34,968 nt of DNA from JAFAZJ01 sp050183765 (GCA_050183765.1 JBFXAZ010000056.1:1-34968), one strand, 5' to 3'. Positions 25,425 to 33,657 are shown, numbered from the stretch's first letter. Numbers and translations are program-made. The notes: a model not told the origin generated them from the sequence alone.

Positions 25425-26033
25425 ATGTCAGGCCCCGATGTTGCGGCGCAACCAACCGCAGACGGACCCATGGCCGACCTCCAGCACGACCGCCCCCGCC
25501 TCGCCATCCTGCCGGCGCTGATCTTCAGCTCGCGCTGGCTGCAGCTGCCGCTCTATCTCGGGCTGATCGTCGCCCAGGCGGTCTACGTGTTCCTGTTCAT
25601 CAAGGAGCTGTGGCACCTGGTGACGACGGCGATGAAGATCACCGAGCAGCAGATCATGCTGGTGGTGCTGGGCCTGATCGACGTGGTGATGATCTCCAAC
25701 CTGCTGATCATGGTGATCGTCGGCGGCTACGAGACCTTCGTCTCGCGGCTGCGGCTGGAGGGCCATCCCGACCAGCCGGAATGGCTGAGCCACGTCAACG
25801 CCAGCGTGCTGAAGATCAAGCTGGCGATGGCGATCATCGGCATCTCCTCGATCCACCTGCTGCGCACCTTCATCGAGGCCGGCGCGCTGGGCGGACCGAA
25901 CGCGAATTTCACCGAGACGGCGGTGATGTGGCAGACGCTGATCCATCTCTGCTTCATCGTCTCGGCGATCGGCATCGCCTATGTCGACCGCCTGACGCTG
26001 GCCGCGCCGTCGGGCAAGGTGACGGGGCACTGA
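25425..26033 (+). CDS. UPF0114 (YqhA-like) inner-membrane protein
   Basis: A 202-residue membrane protein of the UPF0114/YqhA family, function unknown. After a hydrophilic N-terminus it has SSRWLQLPLYLGL, a family hallmark, and about four membrane segments: roughly 40-58, 80-105, 133-150 and 170-187. The loop GGYETFVSRL after the second segment is also characteristic. The start at 25425 is uncertain; an in-frame ATG at 25470 (residue 16) begins closer to the conserved core, and neither has a strong ribosome-binding sequence. It converges with the NIPSNAP gene across a palindromic element. Confidence 0.85.
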   Translation: MSGPDVAAQPTADGPMADLQHDRPRLAILPALIFSSRWLQLPLYLGLIVAQAVYVFLFIKELWHLVTTAMKITEQQIMLVVLGLIDVVMISNLLIMVIVGGYETFVSRLRLEGHPDQPEWLSHVNASVLKIKLAMAIIGISSIHLLRTFIEAGALGGPNANFTETAVMWQTLIHLCFIVSAIGIAYVDRLTLAAPSGKVTGH

Positions 26034-26040
26034 GCAACGC

Positions 26041-26143
26041 CGTCGTCCTGGGCGGCAGCGAAGGACCTGGCGGTGGTGAGCTCGATCACGCCGCTTGCGT
26101 GTGACCGCGATACCGCGAGGTCCTTCGCTGCGCTCAGGACGAC
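26041..26143. repeat. Two-armed CTTCGCTGCGCTCAGGACGAC-family inverted repeat
   Basis: Left arm from 26041 and right arm ending at 26143 are imperfect reverse complements. It fills the 118-base gap between the convergent UPF0114 and NIPSNAP genes and could act as a bidirectional transcript end, though it has no U-tract. Confidence 0.82.
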
Positions 26144-26151
26144 GGGCGTGA

Positions 26152-26481
26152 CTATTTGACCGACGAGAAGCTGGTCGGCGCCAGGAACTGGTTGCTGACG
26201 TTGGCGACGATGGCGCCGTCCTTCTCGGTCTCGGCGCGCTTGGCGTGCCATTCGGGATCGGCCGCGAACTTGTTCCACTTGGTCTCGCGGTCGGCCAGCG
26301 AATCCCATTCCAGCAGGTAGTAGAGATCCTGGTTGGACTCGCCCACCAGCACGGTCCAGAAGCCGGCCTGCTTGATGCCGTGCTTCTCCCACAGCTTGAG
26401 CGTGATGGTGTCGAAGCGCTTCAGCAGCGCCGGCAGGCGGCCGGGCACGCAGCGATAGACACGCAGTTCGTAGATGCTCAT
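26152..26481 (-). CDS. NIPSNAP family protein
   Basis: A 109-residue dimeric alpha/beta-barrel (ferredoxin-like) protein of the NIPSNAP family. The start IYELRVYRCVPGRLPALLKRF and the central LLEWDSLADRETKWNKFAADPEWHAKR are the family's conserved blocks. Bacterial members are often encoded beside catabolic enzymes, but no precise activity is established. AGGAGG lies about 10 bases before the ATG at 26481. It lies downstream of a DUF302 gene on the same strand with 75 bases between them. Confidence 0.88.
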   Translation of the reverse strand: MSIYELRVYRCVPGRLPALLKRFDTITLKLWEKHGIKQAGFWTVLVGESNQDLYYLLEWDSLADRETKWNKFAADPEWHAKRAETEKDGAIVANVSNQFLAPTSFSSVK

Positions 26482-26556
26482 GGCGTTGGTCCCTCCTCGC
26501 TCTTTCTGGGGCGAACGGGGCGCACTTCACCATCGCATCGGGCGCGACGGAAGCGA

Positions 26557-26997
26557 TTACTTCAGCGCCGCCTGGATCAGGCCGCCCACGGCGCCCAGCG
26601 GCTTGGCCTGCTCGTCGCTCAGGCCATGGCGCTGCTTGAGGTAGGCGGCGTCGTTGTAGCCGGCCCAGACCTTGCCGTCGGCGTCCTGCCAGACGAGGAT
26701 CTTCAGCGGCAGGTCGATGGCGAGCGACGGCCTGGCCTGCATCAGCGGCGTGCCGCCCTTGGGATTGCCCAGCACCAGCAGCTGCGTCGGCCGCATCTCG
26801 AGGCCGGCGGTCTTCGCCGCGCCGGCATGATCGATGCGCGCGAAGATCGTCAGCCCGCGCGCCTTGGCGGCCGCCTCGATCTTGTCCGTGGACTGCGCGA
26901 CATCGTACTTGCTGGCGACCGAGACGATGCCGTTGTCCGCCGCGCGCGCGGCGAACGGCAGAAGGAGCAGGGCGAAAAGCAGCGCGAGTCTCGGCAT
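26557..26997 (-). CDS. DUF302 domain protein, exported
   Basis: A 146-residue protein with a signal peptide (about 1-19, PRLALLFALLLLPFAARA) followed by a single DUF302 domain. Recognisable blocks are the N-terminal SKYDVAQSTDKIEAAAKARGLTIFARIDHAGAA and the LLVLGNPKGGTPLMQARPSLAIDLPLKILVW segment, which are typical of this uncharacterised family. It is predicted to be periplasmic. GGAGGTGACG directly before the ATG at 26997 makes this start much stronger than the upstream in-frame codon at 27057. No function is known. Confidence 0.88.
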   Translation of the reverse strand: MPRLALLFALLLLPFAARAADNGIVSVASKYDVAQSTDKIEAAAKARGLTIFARIDHAGAAKTAGLEMRPTQLLVLGNPKGGTPLMQARPSLAIDLPLKILVWQDADGKVWAGYNDAAYLKQRHGLSDEQAKPLGAVGGLIQAALK

Positions 26998-27084
26998 CGT
27001 CACCTCCGTGATTGGGAGGGCGATAGCAACCCGGCGAGCACGGCCCGATCCACTCACGCCGGTTCACCATCGCGGCACCGTTTC

Positions 27085-27153
27085 CTGTCATCCCGAGCGC
27101 AGCGAGGGATCTACGGGTGGTGCCTGGATCCCTCGCTGCGCTCGGGATGACAG
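27085..27153. repeat. Perfect 27-bp inverted repeat, GTCATCCCGAGCG family
   Basis: Arms 27085-27111 and 27127-27153 are exact reverse complements with a 15-base loop. It lies between the amidohydrolase stop at 27161 and the DUF302 start. Confidence 0.9.
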
Positions 27154-27160
27154 CAGTGAC

Positions 27161-28207
27161 TCAGTCGATGCGGTAGACGCGGGCGGCGGTGCCGCTGAAC
27201 AGCGCGGTCTTCTCGGCCGCGGAGGCGCCCGAGGCGAGGCGCTTGAAGGCGTTCCATAGCACGGCGTAGCCGGTCGAGACCTTGTCGACCGGGAAGTTGC
27301 TCTCGAACATGCAGCGCGCCTCGCCGAAGGCCTCGATGCAATGGTCGACCCACGGCCGCCAGGCATCGGCGATGTCGCGCGAGGTCGGCGGCACCGGGCG
27401 GTCGAAATGATCGAAGACGCCGACCTTCATGCCCAGCCCGCCGACCTTCACGGTGACGTTCTGGCACTTCGCCAGCTCGCTCATGTGGCGGCGCCAGTCC
27501 GAGTAGATCTGCGCCGTCTGCCCGACATAGGGCCCGATGCCCAGCGGCCCGCCGCAATGGTTGAGGATGATCGAGGTGTCGGGGAAGGCGCGCGCCAGGT
27601 CGATCACCTCGGGCAGCTGCGGATGGTACTGCCACGCCTCGAACGACACGTTGAGCGGCGCCAGCTGCGCGAAGCCCTCGCGGAAGGTCTTGTCGGCGTA
27701 CAGCCCCTTGGGCGGATTGGTGTGGCTGTTGCGGATCTGCGGGCTCTCGTCCCAGCCGGCGGCGTGGCGGATGCCGCGGAAGCGGCCGTTGCCGGCGGCG
27801 ATCTGCGCCTCGAGCACCGCGCGCGCCTTGGCACCCAGGGTGAGGTCGGCGTGGCTGACGATCGCGGCGCAGGCCCGCGTCTTGCCGTAGACGCCGCTGG
27901 CGCTCATCGCCGCGACGCCGTTGGCGAACTCGGTCTCGCCGATCGGCCGCATCTCGCGCGGGCCCTCGGCGCGATAGAACGCCATGCAGTCGACGAACAC
28001 CGTGGCGACGACGTTGTGGCCCGAGCCGGTGTCGGCCAGCAGCTCGTCGAGCAGGTAGCGATGGTTGGCGCGATCCCACAGATGATGGTGCGGATCGACG
28101 ATCGGCATTTCAGGCTCGAGGATCTCCTCCTGCGCCTGCTTGGCCAGCCACTCGTCGAGCGGCGCCACCACGTTGCCCAGCGGCGCGCTGGGTTTGCCGT
28201 TCGCCAT
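27161..28207 (-). CDS. Amidohydrolase 2 family (COG3618) metal-dependent hydrolase
   Basis: A 348-residue TIM-barrel hydrolase of the amidohydrolase-2/COG3618 group, which includes lactonases and decarboxylases. The metal-binding HxH motif is in IVDPHHHLWD (His40, His42). Further conserved parts are FRGIRHAAGWD near residue 143, ILNHCGGP near 218 and the C-terminal FESNFPVDK near 305-313, where other members carry the last metal ligand. GAGGGAG lies upstream of the ATG at 28207. Its substrate is unknown. It sits between the 5-FCL gene and DUF302/NIPSNAP on the same strand, separated from the former by 44 bases. Confidence 0.87.
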   Translation of the reverse strand: MANGKPSAPLGNVVAPLDEWLAKQAQEEILEPEMPIVDPHHHLWDRANHRYLLDELLADTGSGHNVVATVFVDCMAFYRAEGPREMRPIGETEFANGVAAMSASGVYGKTRACAAIVSHADLTLGAKARAVLEAQIAAGNGRFRGIRHAAGWDESPQIRNSHTNPPKGLYADKTFREGFAQLAPLNVSFEAWQYHPQLPEVIDLARAFPDTSIILNHCGGPLGIGPYVGQTAQIYSDWRRHMSELAKCQNVTVKVGGLGMKVGVFDHFDRPVPPTSRDIADAWRPWVDHCIEAFGEARCMFESNFPVDKVSTGYAVLWNAFKRLASGASAAEKTALFSGTAARVYRID

Positions 28208-28251
28208 GTGCGTTCTCCCTCGATCTTTCGCGCCGGGAGCTTAGCCCAGAG

Positions 28252-28854
28252 TCAGGCGAAGGCGAGCAGCGCACGCTCCGTCAAAAGGAAGTCCAGCCTT
28301 GCGTCGTTGGGACCCGTCGGCACGCGCTCGATGCGCTGGACCTCGAAGCCGACGCCGATGGCCGTGATGGCGCGGCGCCGGCGCAGGCGGGTGAGCGTGC
28401 GATCGTAGTAGCCGCCGCCATAGCCCAGCCGGAAGCCGGCGGGATCGACCGCGAGCAGCGGCACGATCAGCGCGTCGGGCTCGATCAGCGGCGCCGACGC
28501 CGGCGGCTGGGAGGTACCTACCGGCCCGCTCTCCAGCGCATCGCCGGGCTGCCATTCATGGAACGACAGCGGCTCGCCGCGCCGGGGCGTGCGCGGCAGG
28601 CACAGCGTGTGGCCGTCCTCGTGCAGCGCCTGCAGCAGCGGGCGGATGTCGATCTCGTCGCCCATCGGCCAGAAGGCCGAGATCGCCGGCACCGTGCCGG
28701 TGCCCTCGCGCGCCGGCACCGGCCGCTCGCGCCGCCAGATGCGCACCAGCGCCTCGCGCGCATCGGCACGCACCGCCTCGCCGAGCGCCGCGCGCTTGGC
28801 GATCATGTCGATGCGCAGGTCGCGCTTGAGCTGGAGGAGTGGTTCGTCGGTCAT
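28252..28854 (-). CDS. 5-formyltetrahydrofolate cyclo-ligase (YgfA/FthC)
   Basis: Converts 5-formyl-THF to 5,10-methenyl-THF with ATP, clearing an inhibitory folate storage form. The 200-residue protein has the N-terminal KRDLRIDMIAKR motif, FWPMGDEIDIRPLL (near 63-76), and the C-terminal signature DPAGFRLGYGGGYYDRTL with the phosphate-binding glycines. The start at 28854 (MTDEPLLQLKRDLR) is preferred over an upstream in-frame ATG at 28932, since that extension runs through a palindromic repeat. In many proteobacteria this gene follows the 6S RNA gene and zapA; the same order is seen here, with a repeat inserted between the RNA and the gene. Confidence 0.93.
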   Translation of the reverse strand: MTDEPLLQLKRDLRIDMIAKRAALGEAVRADAREALVRIWRRERPVPAREGTGTVPAISAFWPMGDEIDIRPLLQALHEDGHTLCLPRTPRRGEPLSFHEWQPGDALESGPVGTSQPPASAPLIEPDALIVPLLAVDPAGFRLGYGGGYYDRTLTRLRRRRAITAIGVGFEVQRIERVPTGPNDARLDFLLTERALLAFA

Positions 28855-28865
28855 CGGACACCCTG

Positions 28866-28973
28866 CCTCATGCTGAGGAGCGCCCGCCGGGCGCGTCTCG
28901 AAGCATGGGCACCATACCGGGCGTTTGCCCACCCTTCGAGACGCGCCGCGTTGCGGCGCTCCTCAGGGTGAGG
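28866..28973. repeat. CCTCATGCTGAGGAGC-type palindromic element
   Basis: Imperfect inverted repeat running from CCTCATGCTGAGGAGCGCC to GGCGCTCCTCAGGGTGAGG, with GCGTCTCGAAGCATGGGC/GCCCACCCTTCGAGACGCG inner arms. It lies 12 bases upstream of the 5-FCL start and so falls in its 5' leader. Only one copy of this family is in the window. Confidence 0.85.
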
Positions 28974-29009
28974 TGGATGGTGGAAAGGGTGGGGCGGCGC
29001 CACGATGGC

Positions 29010-29157
29010 CGTGAAGGCCCGGCTTAACCTCTGTGGCCTGCTTACGCAGGTGGGCGCCGTGTGATCGAGACCAGGATCAAGACCAGGAACAGCTCCCTAG
29101 AGGAGAGCATTGGCCCCAGGGTTTTTGCGGCCCACGCACCGCGCAGCACTCCGCCCC
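29010..29157 (-). ncRNA. ssrS: Predicted 6S RNA
   Basis: 6S RNA mimics an open promoter and binds the housekeeping RNA polymerase holoenzyme. Support here is the position between zapA and 5-FCL on the same strand, the classical location, and a well-spaced promoter directly upstream. The sequence can fold as expected: GTGCTGC near the 5' end pairs with GCAG..CAC near the 3' end, GTGGGC pairs with GCCCAC closer in, a large interior loop carries AAAAACCCTGGGGCCAATG, and an apical GCTC...GGAGC hairpin follows. CCTGC-GTAA-GCAGG near the 3' end can form a competing hairpin. The ends, especially the 3' end, are approximate. I identified it by structure and synteny, not by alignment. Confidence 0.68.
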
Positions 29158-29163
29158 GCTCCC

Positions 29164-29192
29164 AATGTAGGGATGACGGGCCTGCGGGACAA
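29164..29192 (-). promoter_or_regulatory. Candidate promoter of the 6S RNA gene
   Basis: On the minus strand TTGTCC (29187-29192) and TACATT (29164-29169) are separated by exactly 17 bases; each matches the sigma-70 consensus at four of six positions. The predicted start is near 29157. The upstream edge abuts the palindromic element at 29202-29356. Confidence 0.6.
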
Positions 29193-29201
29193 CTTGCTTT
29201 C

Positions 29202-29356
29202 CCTTCTCCCCCGCGCAGGCGGGGAGAAGGTGCCGAGCGTGAGCGAGGCGGATGAGGGGCTTCTCGTGCGACGACAAGGATCGTTGTTGTCGAGACTCCG
29301 CAAAAGCCCCTCATCCGCCCTTCGGGCACCTTCTCCCCGCCTTCGCGGGGAGAAGG
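29202..29356. repeat. CCTTCTCCCC-type palindromic element, zapA-6S gap
   Basis: Same family as 12549-12704 and 24303-24455. One end is 3 bases from the zapA stop codon, and the other lies about 10 bases from the -35 of the 6S RNA promoter. Together with the 6S RNA and the element at 28866-28973 it accounts for the 505 bases without a protein gene between 28855 and 29359. Confidence 0.9.
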
Positions 29357-29359
29357 AAG

Positions 29360-29755
29360 CTAAGCGGCGGCGACCTTGCGGGCGAGGCCGTCGATGCGGT
29401 TCTCCAGCCCGGAGAACAGATCCTCCAGCCGCACCTGCGGCTCGGCGGCGGCGCGGCGGCTGGCCTCGGTGCGCGCGGCGGCAAGCTCCTCGCGCAGCAC
29501 CTGCAGCTCGGTGCGCGCACGGCTGGCTTCCGACTCGGCCTGGGCGATGCGGCCCTCGGCCTCGCGCGCCTTGTCGGCCATCATCAGCGCGCCCAGCACC
29601 AGGAGCTTGATCTCGGGCGCACCGGCGATCTGGCGCCGCAGATCGAGAATGCATTCGTCGAGGTCTGCGGCGAGCGACAGCAGGCGCTCCTCCTCGCCCT
29701 CGGCGCAGGCGATCTCGTACTGACGGGCGTTGATACGGACGGACACGTGCGGCAT
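29360..29755 (-). CDS. zapA: Cell division protein ZapA
   Basis: Promotes bundling of FtsZ protofilaments at the division site. The 131-residue protein has the ZapA start VSVRINARQYEIACAEGEEERLLSLAADLD, an ILDLRRQI segment and a central LLVLGALMMADKAREAE helix, followed by a predicted coiled coil of about 55-100 and an extra C-terminal segment with LEDLFSGLENRIDGLA. The ATG at 29755 starts directly before the first strand; a GTG three codons upstream (29764) is an alternative. The gene lies downstream of a small coiled-coil gene and upstream of the predicted 6S RNA, the usual order in this class. Confidence 0.92.
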   Translation of the reverse strand: MPHVSVRINARQYEIACAEGEEERLLSLAADLDECILDLRRQIAGAPEIKLLVLGALMMADKAREAEGRIAQAESEASRARTELQVLREELAAARTEASRRAAAEPQVRLEDLFSGLENRIDGLARKVAAA

Positions 29756-29835
29756 GGCCGGCACTCACATTCGTTCTTGGAGGGGGGATCGGTCGTTGTT
29801 ATTGGTCGCCAGTGTGAAGCAGGCGACTGGGACGG

Positions 29836-30090
29836 TCAACGCTGGTCGGCCGTCAGCAGATTGCGGATGTGCGCCATCGCCCGTTCGAGCCGCGCCTCGA
29901 CATCGGACGCGACGCGCTTGAGCTCCTCGTGCTGGGTTTCGAGTGCGGCAAGCTTGGCGGCCAGCTCGTCGGCCCGCGCGGTCTCCTCGCGCAGGCGCTG
30001 CTCGATCATCTTCTCGAGCCGACTGAGCGCGTTGTTGACCTTCCCCTTGGCCTCGTCGAGCCCTTTGGGTTCGTCGAGCTTTGACGTCAT
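29836..30090 (-). CDS. Small coiled-coil protein upstream of zapA (DUF4164-like)
   Basis: An 84-residue, highly charged protein predicted to be almost wholly alpha-helical coiled coil (about 15-75). It resembles the small coiled-coil proteins (DUF4164-type) encoded next to zapA in Rhizobiales and Rhodospirillales, for which a ZapB-like role at the division ring is a reasonable guess but unproven. The ATG at 30090 is chosen because the coiled coil starts shortly after it; frame upstream to 30135 adds 15 residues without clear support. It lies 80 bases before zapA on the same strand and is divergent from tkt. Confidence 0.75.
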   Translation of the reverse strand: MTSKLDEPKGLDEAKGKVNNALSRLEKMIEQRLREETARADELAAKLAALETQHEELKRVASDVEARLERAMAHIRNLLTADQR

Positions 30091-30421
30091 CGGCAATTCT
30101 TTCTCGTGGGACAAGCCCGGCAACCCGTCCAGCATACCACAACAATGGGGGCATGCAGAGACACCGTCAATATCTCGCGGCCTTTAGGCAATCCACACGC
30201 AATATCTGGTCGTTCCCCACAAATCCACTGTCGAACTACTGGCTTAAGAAGTATGCCGAAAGCCGAGCCGGCTCAAGTACCTGCTGAGGGTACGCCCTCG
30301 TTTCGGCCTGCAGGGCAACCGGCACATGGCGCGCATTGACGCCACGCCGACCCCTCGGCATGGTGCGCGCCGCCCGGAAAACCGGCCGATTCCCGCCCTC
30401 GCGCCCCCAGAATTCACCATC
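30091..30421. other. Divergent intergenic region between the coiled-coil gene and tkt
   Basis: This 331-base gap must contain promoters for the leftward division genes and rightward tkt-gap. The part around 30140-30260 is clearly richer in A and T than its surroundings, as expected for a promoter region. I found no pair of -35/-10 boxes good enough to assign and no palindromic repeat, making it the only long gap in the window without such an element. Confidence 0.5.
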
Positions 30422-32443
30422 ATGACCGTTTCGACCGCCGCCGCCCCGGACTCGCAAGCCATCGCCCACAACGACATGGCGAACGCCATCCGGGCGCTTG
30501 CGATGGATGCCGTGCAGCAGGCCGATTCGGGTCACCCCGGCATGCCGATGGGCATGGCCGACGTCGCCACGGTGCTGTTCGGCAAGTTCCTGAAGTTCGA
30601 CGCCGCCGACCCGCGCTGGCCCGACCGTGATCGTTTTGTGCTCTCGGCCGGCCACGGCTCGATGCTGCTCTATTCGCTGCTCTACCTGACCGGCTACGCC
30701 GACATGACGCTGGAGGAGATCAAGCATTTCCGCCAGCTCGGCTCGCGCACCGCGGGACATCCCGAGTACGGCCACGCCGCGGGCATCGAGACCACGACCG
30801 GCCCGCTCGGCCAGGGGCTGGGCAATGCCGTGGGCATGGCGATCGCCGAGCGCTCGCTGGCGGCGCATTTCGGCGACTCGGTGGTCGACCACCACACTTG
30901 GGCGATCGCCGGCGACGGCTGCCTGATGGAGGGCATCGGCCAGGAGGCGATCACGCTGGCCGGCCATCTCGGTCTGGGCCGCCTGATCGTGCTGTTCGAC
31001 GACAACCACATCTCGATCGACGGCTCGACCGCGCTGTCGACCTCGGAAGACCACCTGATGCGCTTCGCCGCCGCCGGCTGGCACGTGCAGCGCGTCGACG
31101 GCCACGATCCCGACGAGATCGAGCGCGCGATGGCCCTGGCCAAGGGCGTCACCGACAAGCCCTCGATGATCGCCTGCCGCACGGTGATCGGTTACGGCGC
31201 GCCCAAGAAAGCCGGCACCGCCGCCACGCACGGCTCGCCCTTGGGCAAGGAGGAGATCGAGGGCGCCCGCGCCAAGCTCGGCTGGCCCTACCCGCCCTTC
31301 GTCATCCCCGACAATATCCTCGCCGCCTGGCGCGCCATCGGCGCGCGCGGCGCGGACGCGCACAAGGCCTGGCAGGCGCGGCTGGGCGCGATGGCCGCCG
31401 CCGAACGGCTGGAATGGGATCGCCGGCAGTCCGGCGCCCTGCCCGCCGCGCTCGACGGCGCGCTGGCCGCGTTCAAGGCCAAGGTCTCGGCCGAGAAGCC
31501 GTCCTGGGCGACGCGCAAGTCGAGCCAGGAAGTGCTCGAGGTGATCAACCCGCTGGTGCCCGAGACGCTGGGCGGCTCGGCCGACCTCACCGGCTCGAAC
31601 AACACCCGCACCGCCACCTTGCAGCCGCTGCAGAAGGATCACTGGGACGGCCGCTACGTCTTCTACGGCATCCGCGAGCACGCGATGGCGGCGGCGATGA
31701 ACGGCATCGCCCTGCACGGCGGCGTCATTCCCTATGGCGGCACCTTCCTGGTCTTCACCGATTACTGCCGGCCCTCGATCCGGCTCTCGGCGCTGATGGG
31801 CCTGCGCGTGATCTACGTCATGACGCACGACTCGATCGGCCTGGGCGAGGATGGTCCGACGCACCAGCCGGTCGAGCAGCTCGCCGCCCTGCGCGCGATC
31901 CCCAACCTGCAGGTCTTCCGCCCCGCCGACGTGGTCGAGACGGCGGAGTGCTGGGGGCTGGCGCTGCGCTCGGCCGAGACGCCCAGCGTTCTCGCGCTGA
32001 CCCGCCAGAACCTGCCGACGATCTGCGGCGGCGTGGCCGAAAACCGCTCGGCCAAAGGCGCCTATATTCTCGCCGGCTCGGCCGCCGATTCCGCGCGCCT
32101 GATCGCGTCCGGCTCGGAGGTCGCGCTGGCGCTGGCCGCGCGCGAGCTTCTGGCCAAGGACGGCGTCAGCGCCGCGGTGGTGTCGATGCCGTCATGGGAG
32201 CTCTTCGCGCAACAGCCCGAGAGCTATCGCGTTGAGGTCCTGGGCAAGCACGGCACGGTGCGCGTCGCCTGCGAGGCGGCGGCCGGCTTCGGCTGGGAGC
32301 GCTGGCTGGGACGGCGCGGCCGCTTCGTCGGCATGCATGGCTTCGGCGCCTCCGGCAAGGCGGCCGATCTCTACAAGCACTTCGGCATCACGCCGGAAGC
32401 GATCGCGACGGCGGCGCGCGAGGCGCTCGCCGCCAAGGCATAA
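30422..32443 (+). CDS. tkt: Transketolase
   Basis: Thiamine-diphosphate enzyme transferring two-carbon ketol units in the pentose-phosphate pathway. The 673-residue protein has SGHPGMPMG with His38 near the N-terminus, SAGHGSMLLYSLL with His78, GPLGQGLGNAVGMA (127-140), the ThDP motif starting GDG at 164-166 and ending DDNHIS near 193-198, and the pyrimidine-domain FYGIREHAMAAAMNG carrying the catalytic glutamate. The C-terminal domain is complete. The start at 30422 is chosen because it gives the family's N-terminal layout; a frame upstream to 30326 adds unsupported residues, and neither has a strong ribosome-binding sequence. It is followed 24 bases later by gap, probably as an operon. Confidence 0.95.
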   Translation: MTVSTAAAPDSQAIAHNDMANAIRALAMDAVQQADSGHPGMPMGMADVATVLFGKFLKFDAADPRWPDRDRFVLSAGHGSMLLYSLLYLTGYADMTLEEIKHFRQLGSRTAGHPEYGHAAGIETTTGPLGQGLGNAVGMAIAERSLAAHFGDSVVDHHTWAIAGDGCLMEGIGQEAITLAGHLGLGRLIVLFDDNHISIDGSTALSTSEDHLMRFAAAGWHVQRVDGHDPDEIERAMALAKGVTDKPSMIACRTVIGYGAPKKAGTAATHGSPLGKEEIEGARAKLGWPYPPFVIPDNILAAWRAIGARGADAHKAWQARLGAMAAAERLEWDRRQSGALPAALDGALAAFKAKVSAEKPSWATRKSSQEVLEVINPLVPETLGGSADLTGSNNTRTATLQPLQKDHWDGRYVFYGIREHAMAAAMNGIALHGGVIPYGGTFLVFTDYCRPSIRLSALMGLRVIYVMTHDSIGLGEDGPTHQPVEQLAALRAIPNLQVFRPADVVETAECWGLALRSAETPSVLALTRQNLPTICGGVAENRSAKGAYILAGSAADSARLIASGSEVALALAARELLAKDGVSAAVVSMPSWELFAQQPESYRVEVLGKHGTVRVACEAAAGFGWERWLGRRGRFVGMHGFGASGKAADLYKHFGITPEAIATAAREALAAKA

Positions 32444-32467
32444 CCGGAACAAGACGGAGGGATTACC

Positions 32468-33475
32468 ATGGCTGTCCGCGTCGGCATCAACGGCTTCGGC
32501 CGCATCGGCCGCAACATCCTGCGCGCGATCATCGAGTCGGGCCGCAAGGACATCGAGGTCGTCGGCATCAACGATCTCGGCCCGGTCGAGACCAACGCGC
32601 ACCTGTTCCGCTACGACTCGGTGCATGGCCGCTTCAACGGCGAGGTCAAGGTCGACGGCGACACGATCGATGTCGGCCGCGGCAAGATGAAGGTCACCGC
32701 CGAGCGCGATCCCGCGAAGCTGCCGTGGAAGGCGCTGGGCGTCGACGTGGCGATGGAGTGCACCGGCATCTTCACCTCCAAGGACAAGGCCTCGGCCCAC
32801 CTGACCGCCGGCGCCAAGCGCGTGCTGGTCTCCGCCCCGGCCGACCACGCCGACCTCACCGTCGTCTACGGCGTGAACCACGACAAGCTCGGCAAGGAGC
32901 ACGTCGTGGTGTCGAACGCCTCGTGCACCACCAACTGCCTGGCCCCGGTCGCCCAGGTCCTGAACGACGCCATCGGCATCGACAAGGGCTTCATGACCAC
33001 GATCCACGCCTATACCGGCGACCAGCCGACGCTGGATACGATGCACAAGGATCTCTACCGCGCGCGCGCCGCGGGGCTGTCGATGATCCCGACCTCGACC
33101 GGTGCGGCCAAGGCGGTGGGCCTGGTGCTGCCCGAGCTCAACGGCAAGCTCGACGGCGTGGCGATCCGCGTGCCGACGCCCAACGTCTCGATGATCGACT
33201 TCAAGTTCGTCGCCAAGAAGAAGACCGACGCCAAGGAGGTCAACGAGGCGATCAAGCGCGCCGCGGCCAACCAGCTCAAGGGCATCCTCGGCTGGACCGA
33301 CCATCACAACGTGTCGATCGACTTCAACCACGACTCGCATTCCTCGGTCTTCCACATGGACCAGACCAAGGTGATGGACGGCACGCTGGTGCGCGTCATG
33401 AGCTGGTACGACAACGAATGGGGCTTCTCCAACCGCATGAGCGACACCGCCGTCGCCATGGGCAAGCTGGGCTGA
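32468..33475 (+). CDS. gap: Type I glyceraldehyde-3-phosphate dehydrogenase
   Basis: Glycolytic/gluconeogenic enzyme oxidising and phosphorylating glyceraldehyde-3-phosphate. The 335-residue protein has the NAD-binding GINGFGRIGR at 6-15, INDL at 35-38, the catalytic SNASCTTNCLAP with Cys153 and His180 (MTTIHAYTGDQ). WYDNEWGFSNRM near the C-terminus is also canonical. GGAGG lies 7 bases before the ATG. The tkt-gap order, often followed by pgk in Alphaproteobacteria, is broken here: a palindromic element and an unrelated gene follow. Which cofactor is preferred (NAD rather than NADP) is inferred only from the Asp36-containing loop. Confidence 0.97.
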   Translation: MAVRVGINGFGRIGRNILRAIIESGRKDIEVVGINDLGPVETNAHLFRYDSVHGRFNGEVKVDGDTIDVGRGKMKVTAERDPAKLPWKALGVDVAMECTGIFTSKDKASAHLTAGAKRVLVSAPADHADLTVVYGVNHDKLGKEHVVVSNASCTTNCLAPVAQVLNDAIGIDKGFMTTIHAYTGDQPTLDTMHKDLYRARAAGLSMIPTSTGAAKAVGLVLPELNGKLDGVAIRVPTPNVSMIDFKFVAKKKTDAKEVNEAIKRAAANQLKGILGWTDHHNVSIDFNHDSHSSVFHMDQTKVMDGTLVRVMSWYDNEWGFSNRMSDTAVAMGKLG

Positions 33476-33485
33476 TCTCCTCTTG

Positions 33486-33608
33486 CCTTCCCCCGGAGGG
33501 GGAAGGTGCGCGCAGGGCGGATGGGGGATGGCGAAGACGGACACCGATTCTGTTGAAACATCCCCATCCGTCGCGCAAAGCGCGCCACCTTCCCCCTCCG
33601 GGGGAAGG
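33486..33608. repeat. CTTCCCCC-type palindromic element downstream of gap
   Basis: Same family as 10499-10618 and 23094-23234, with CCTTCCCCCGGAGGGGGAAGG end hairpins. It starts 10 bases after the gap stop. Confidence 0.87.
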
Positions 33609-33657
33609 TAAGAGCTAACCCCTTCCCTCTGCGCCGAAACCGCTCCATCGTAGGCGC

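Noticed and set aside
28855..28932. N-terminal extension of 5-FCL
   Set aside because: The additional 26 residues are translated from a dispersed repeat, and the canonical beginning is at 28854.
30326..30421. Upstream start for transketolase at 30326
   Set aside because: The extra 32 residues are Arg/Pro-rich, with no transketolase similarity and no ribosome-binding sequence.
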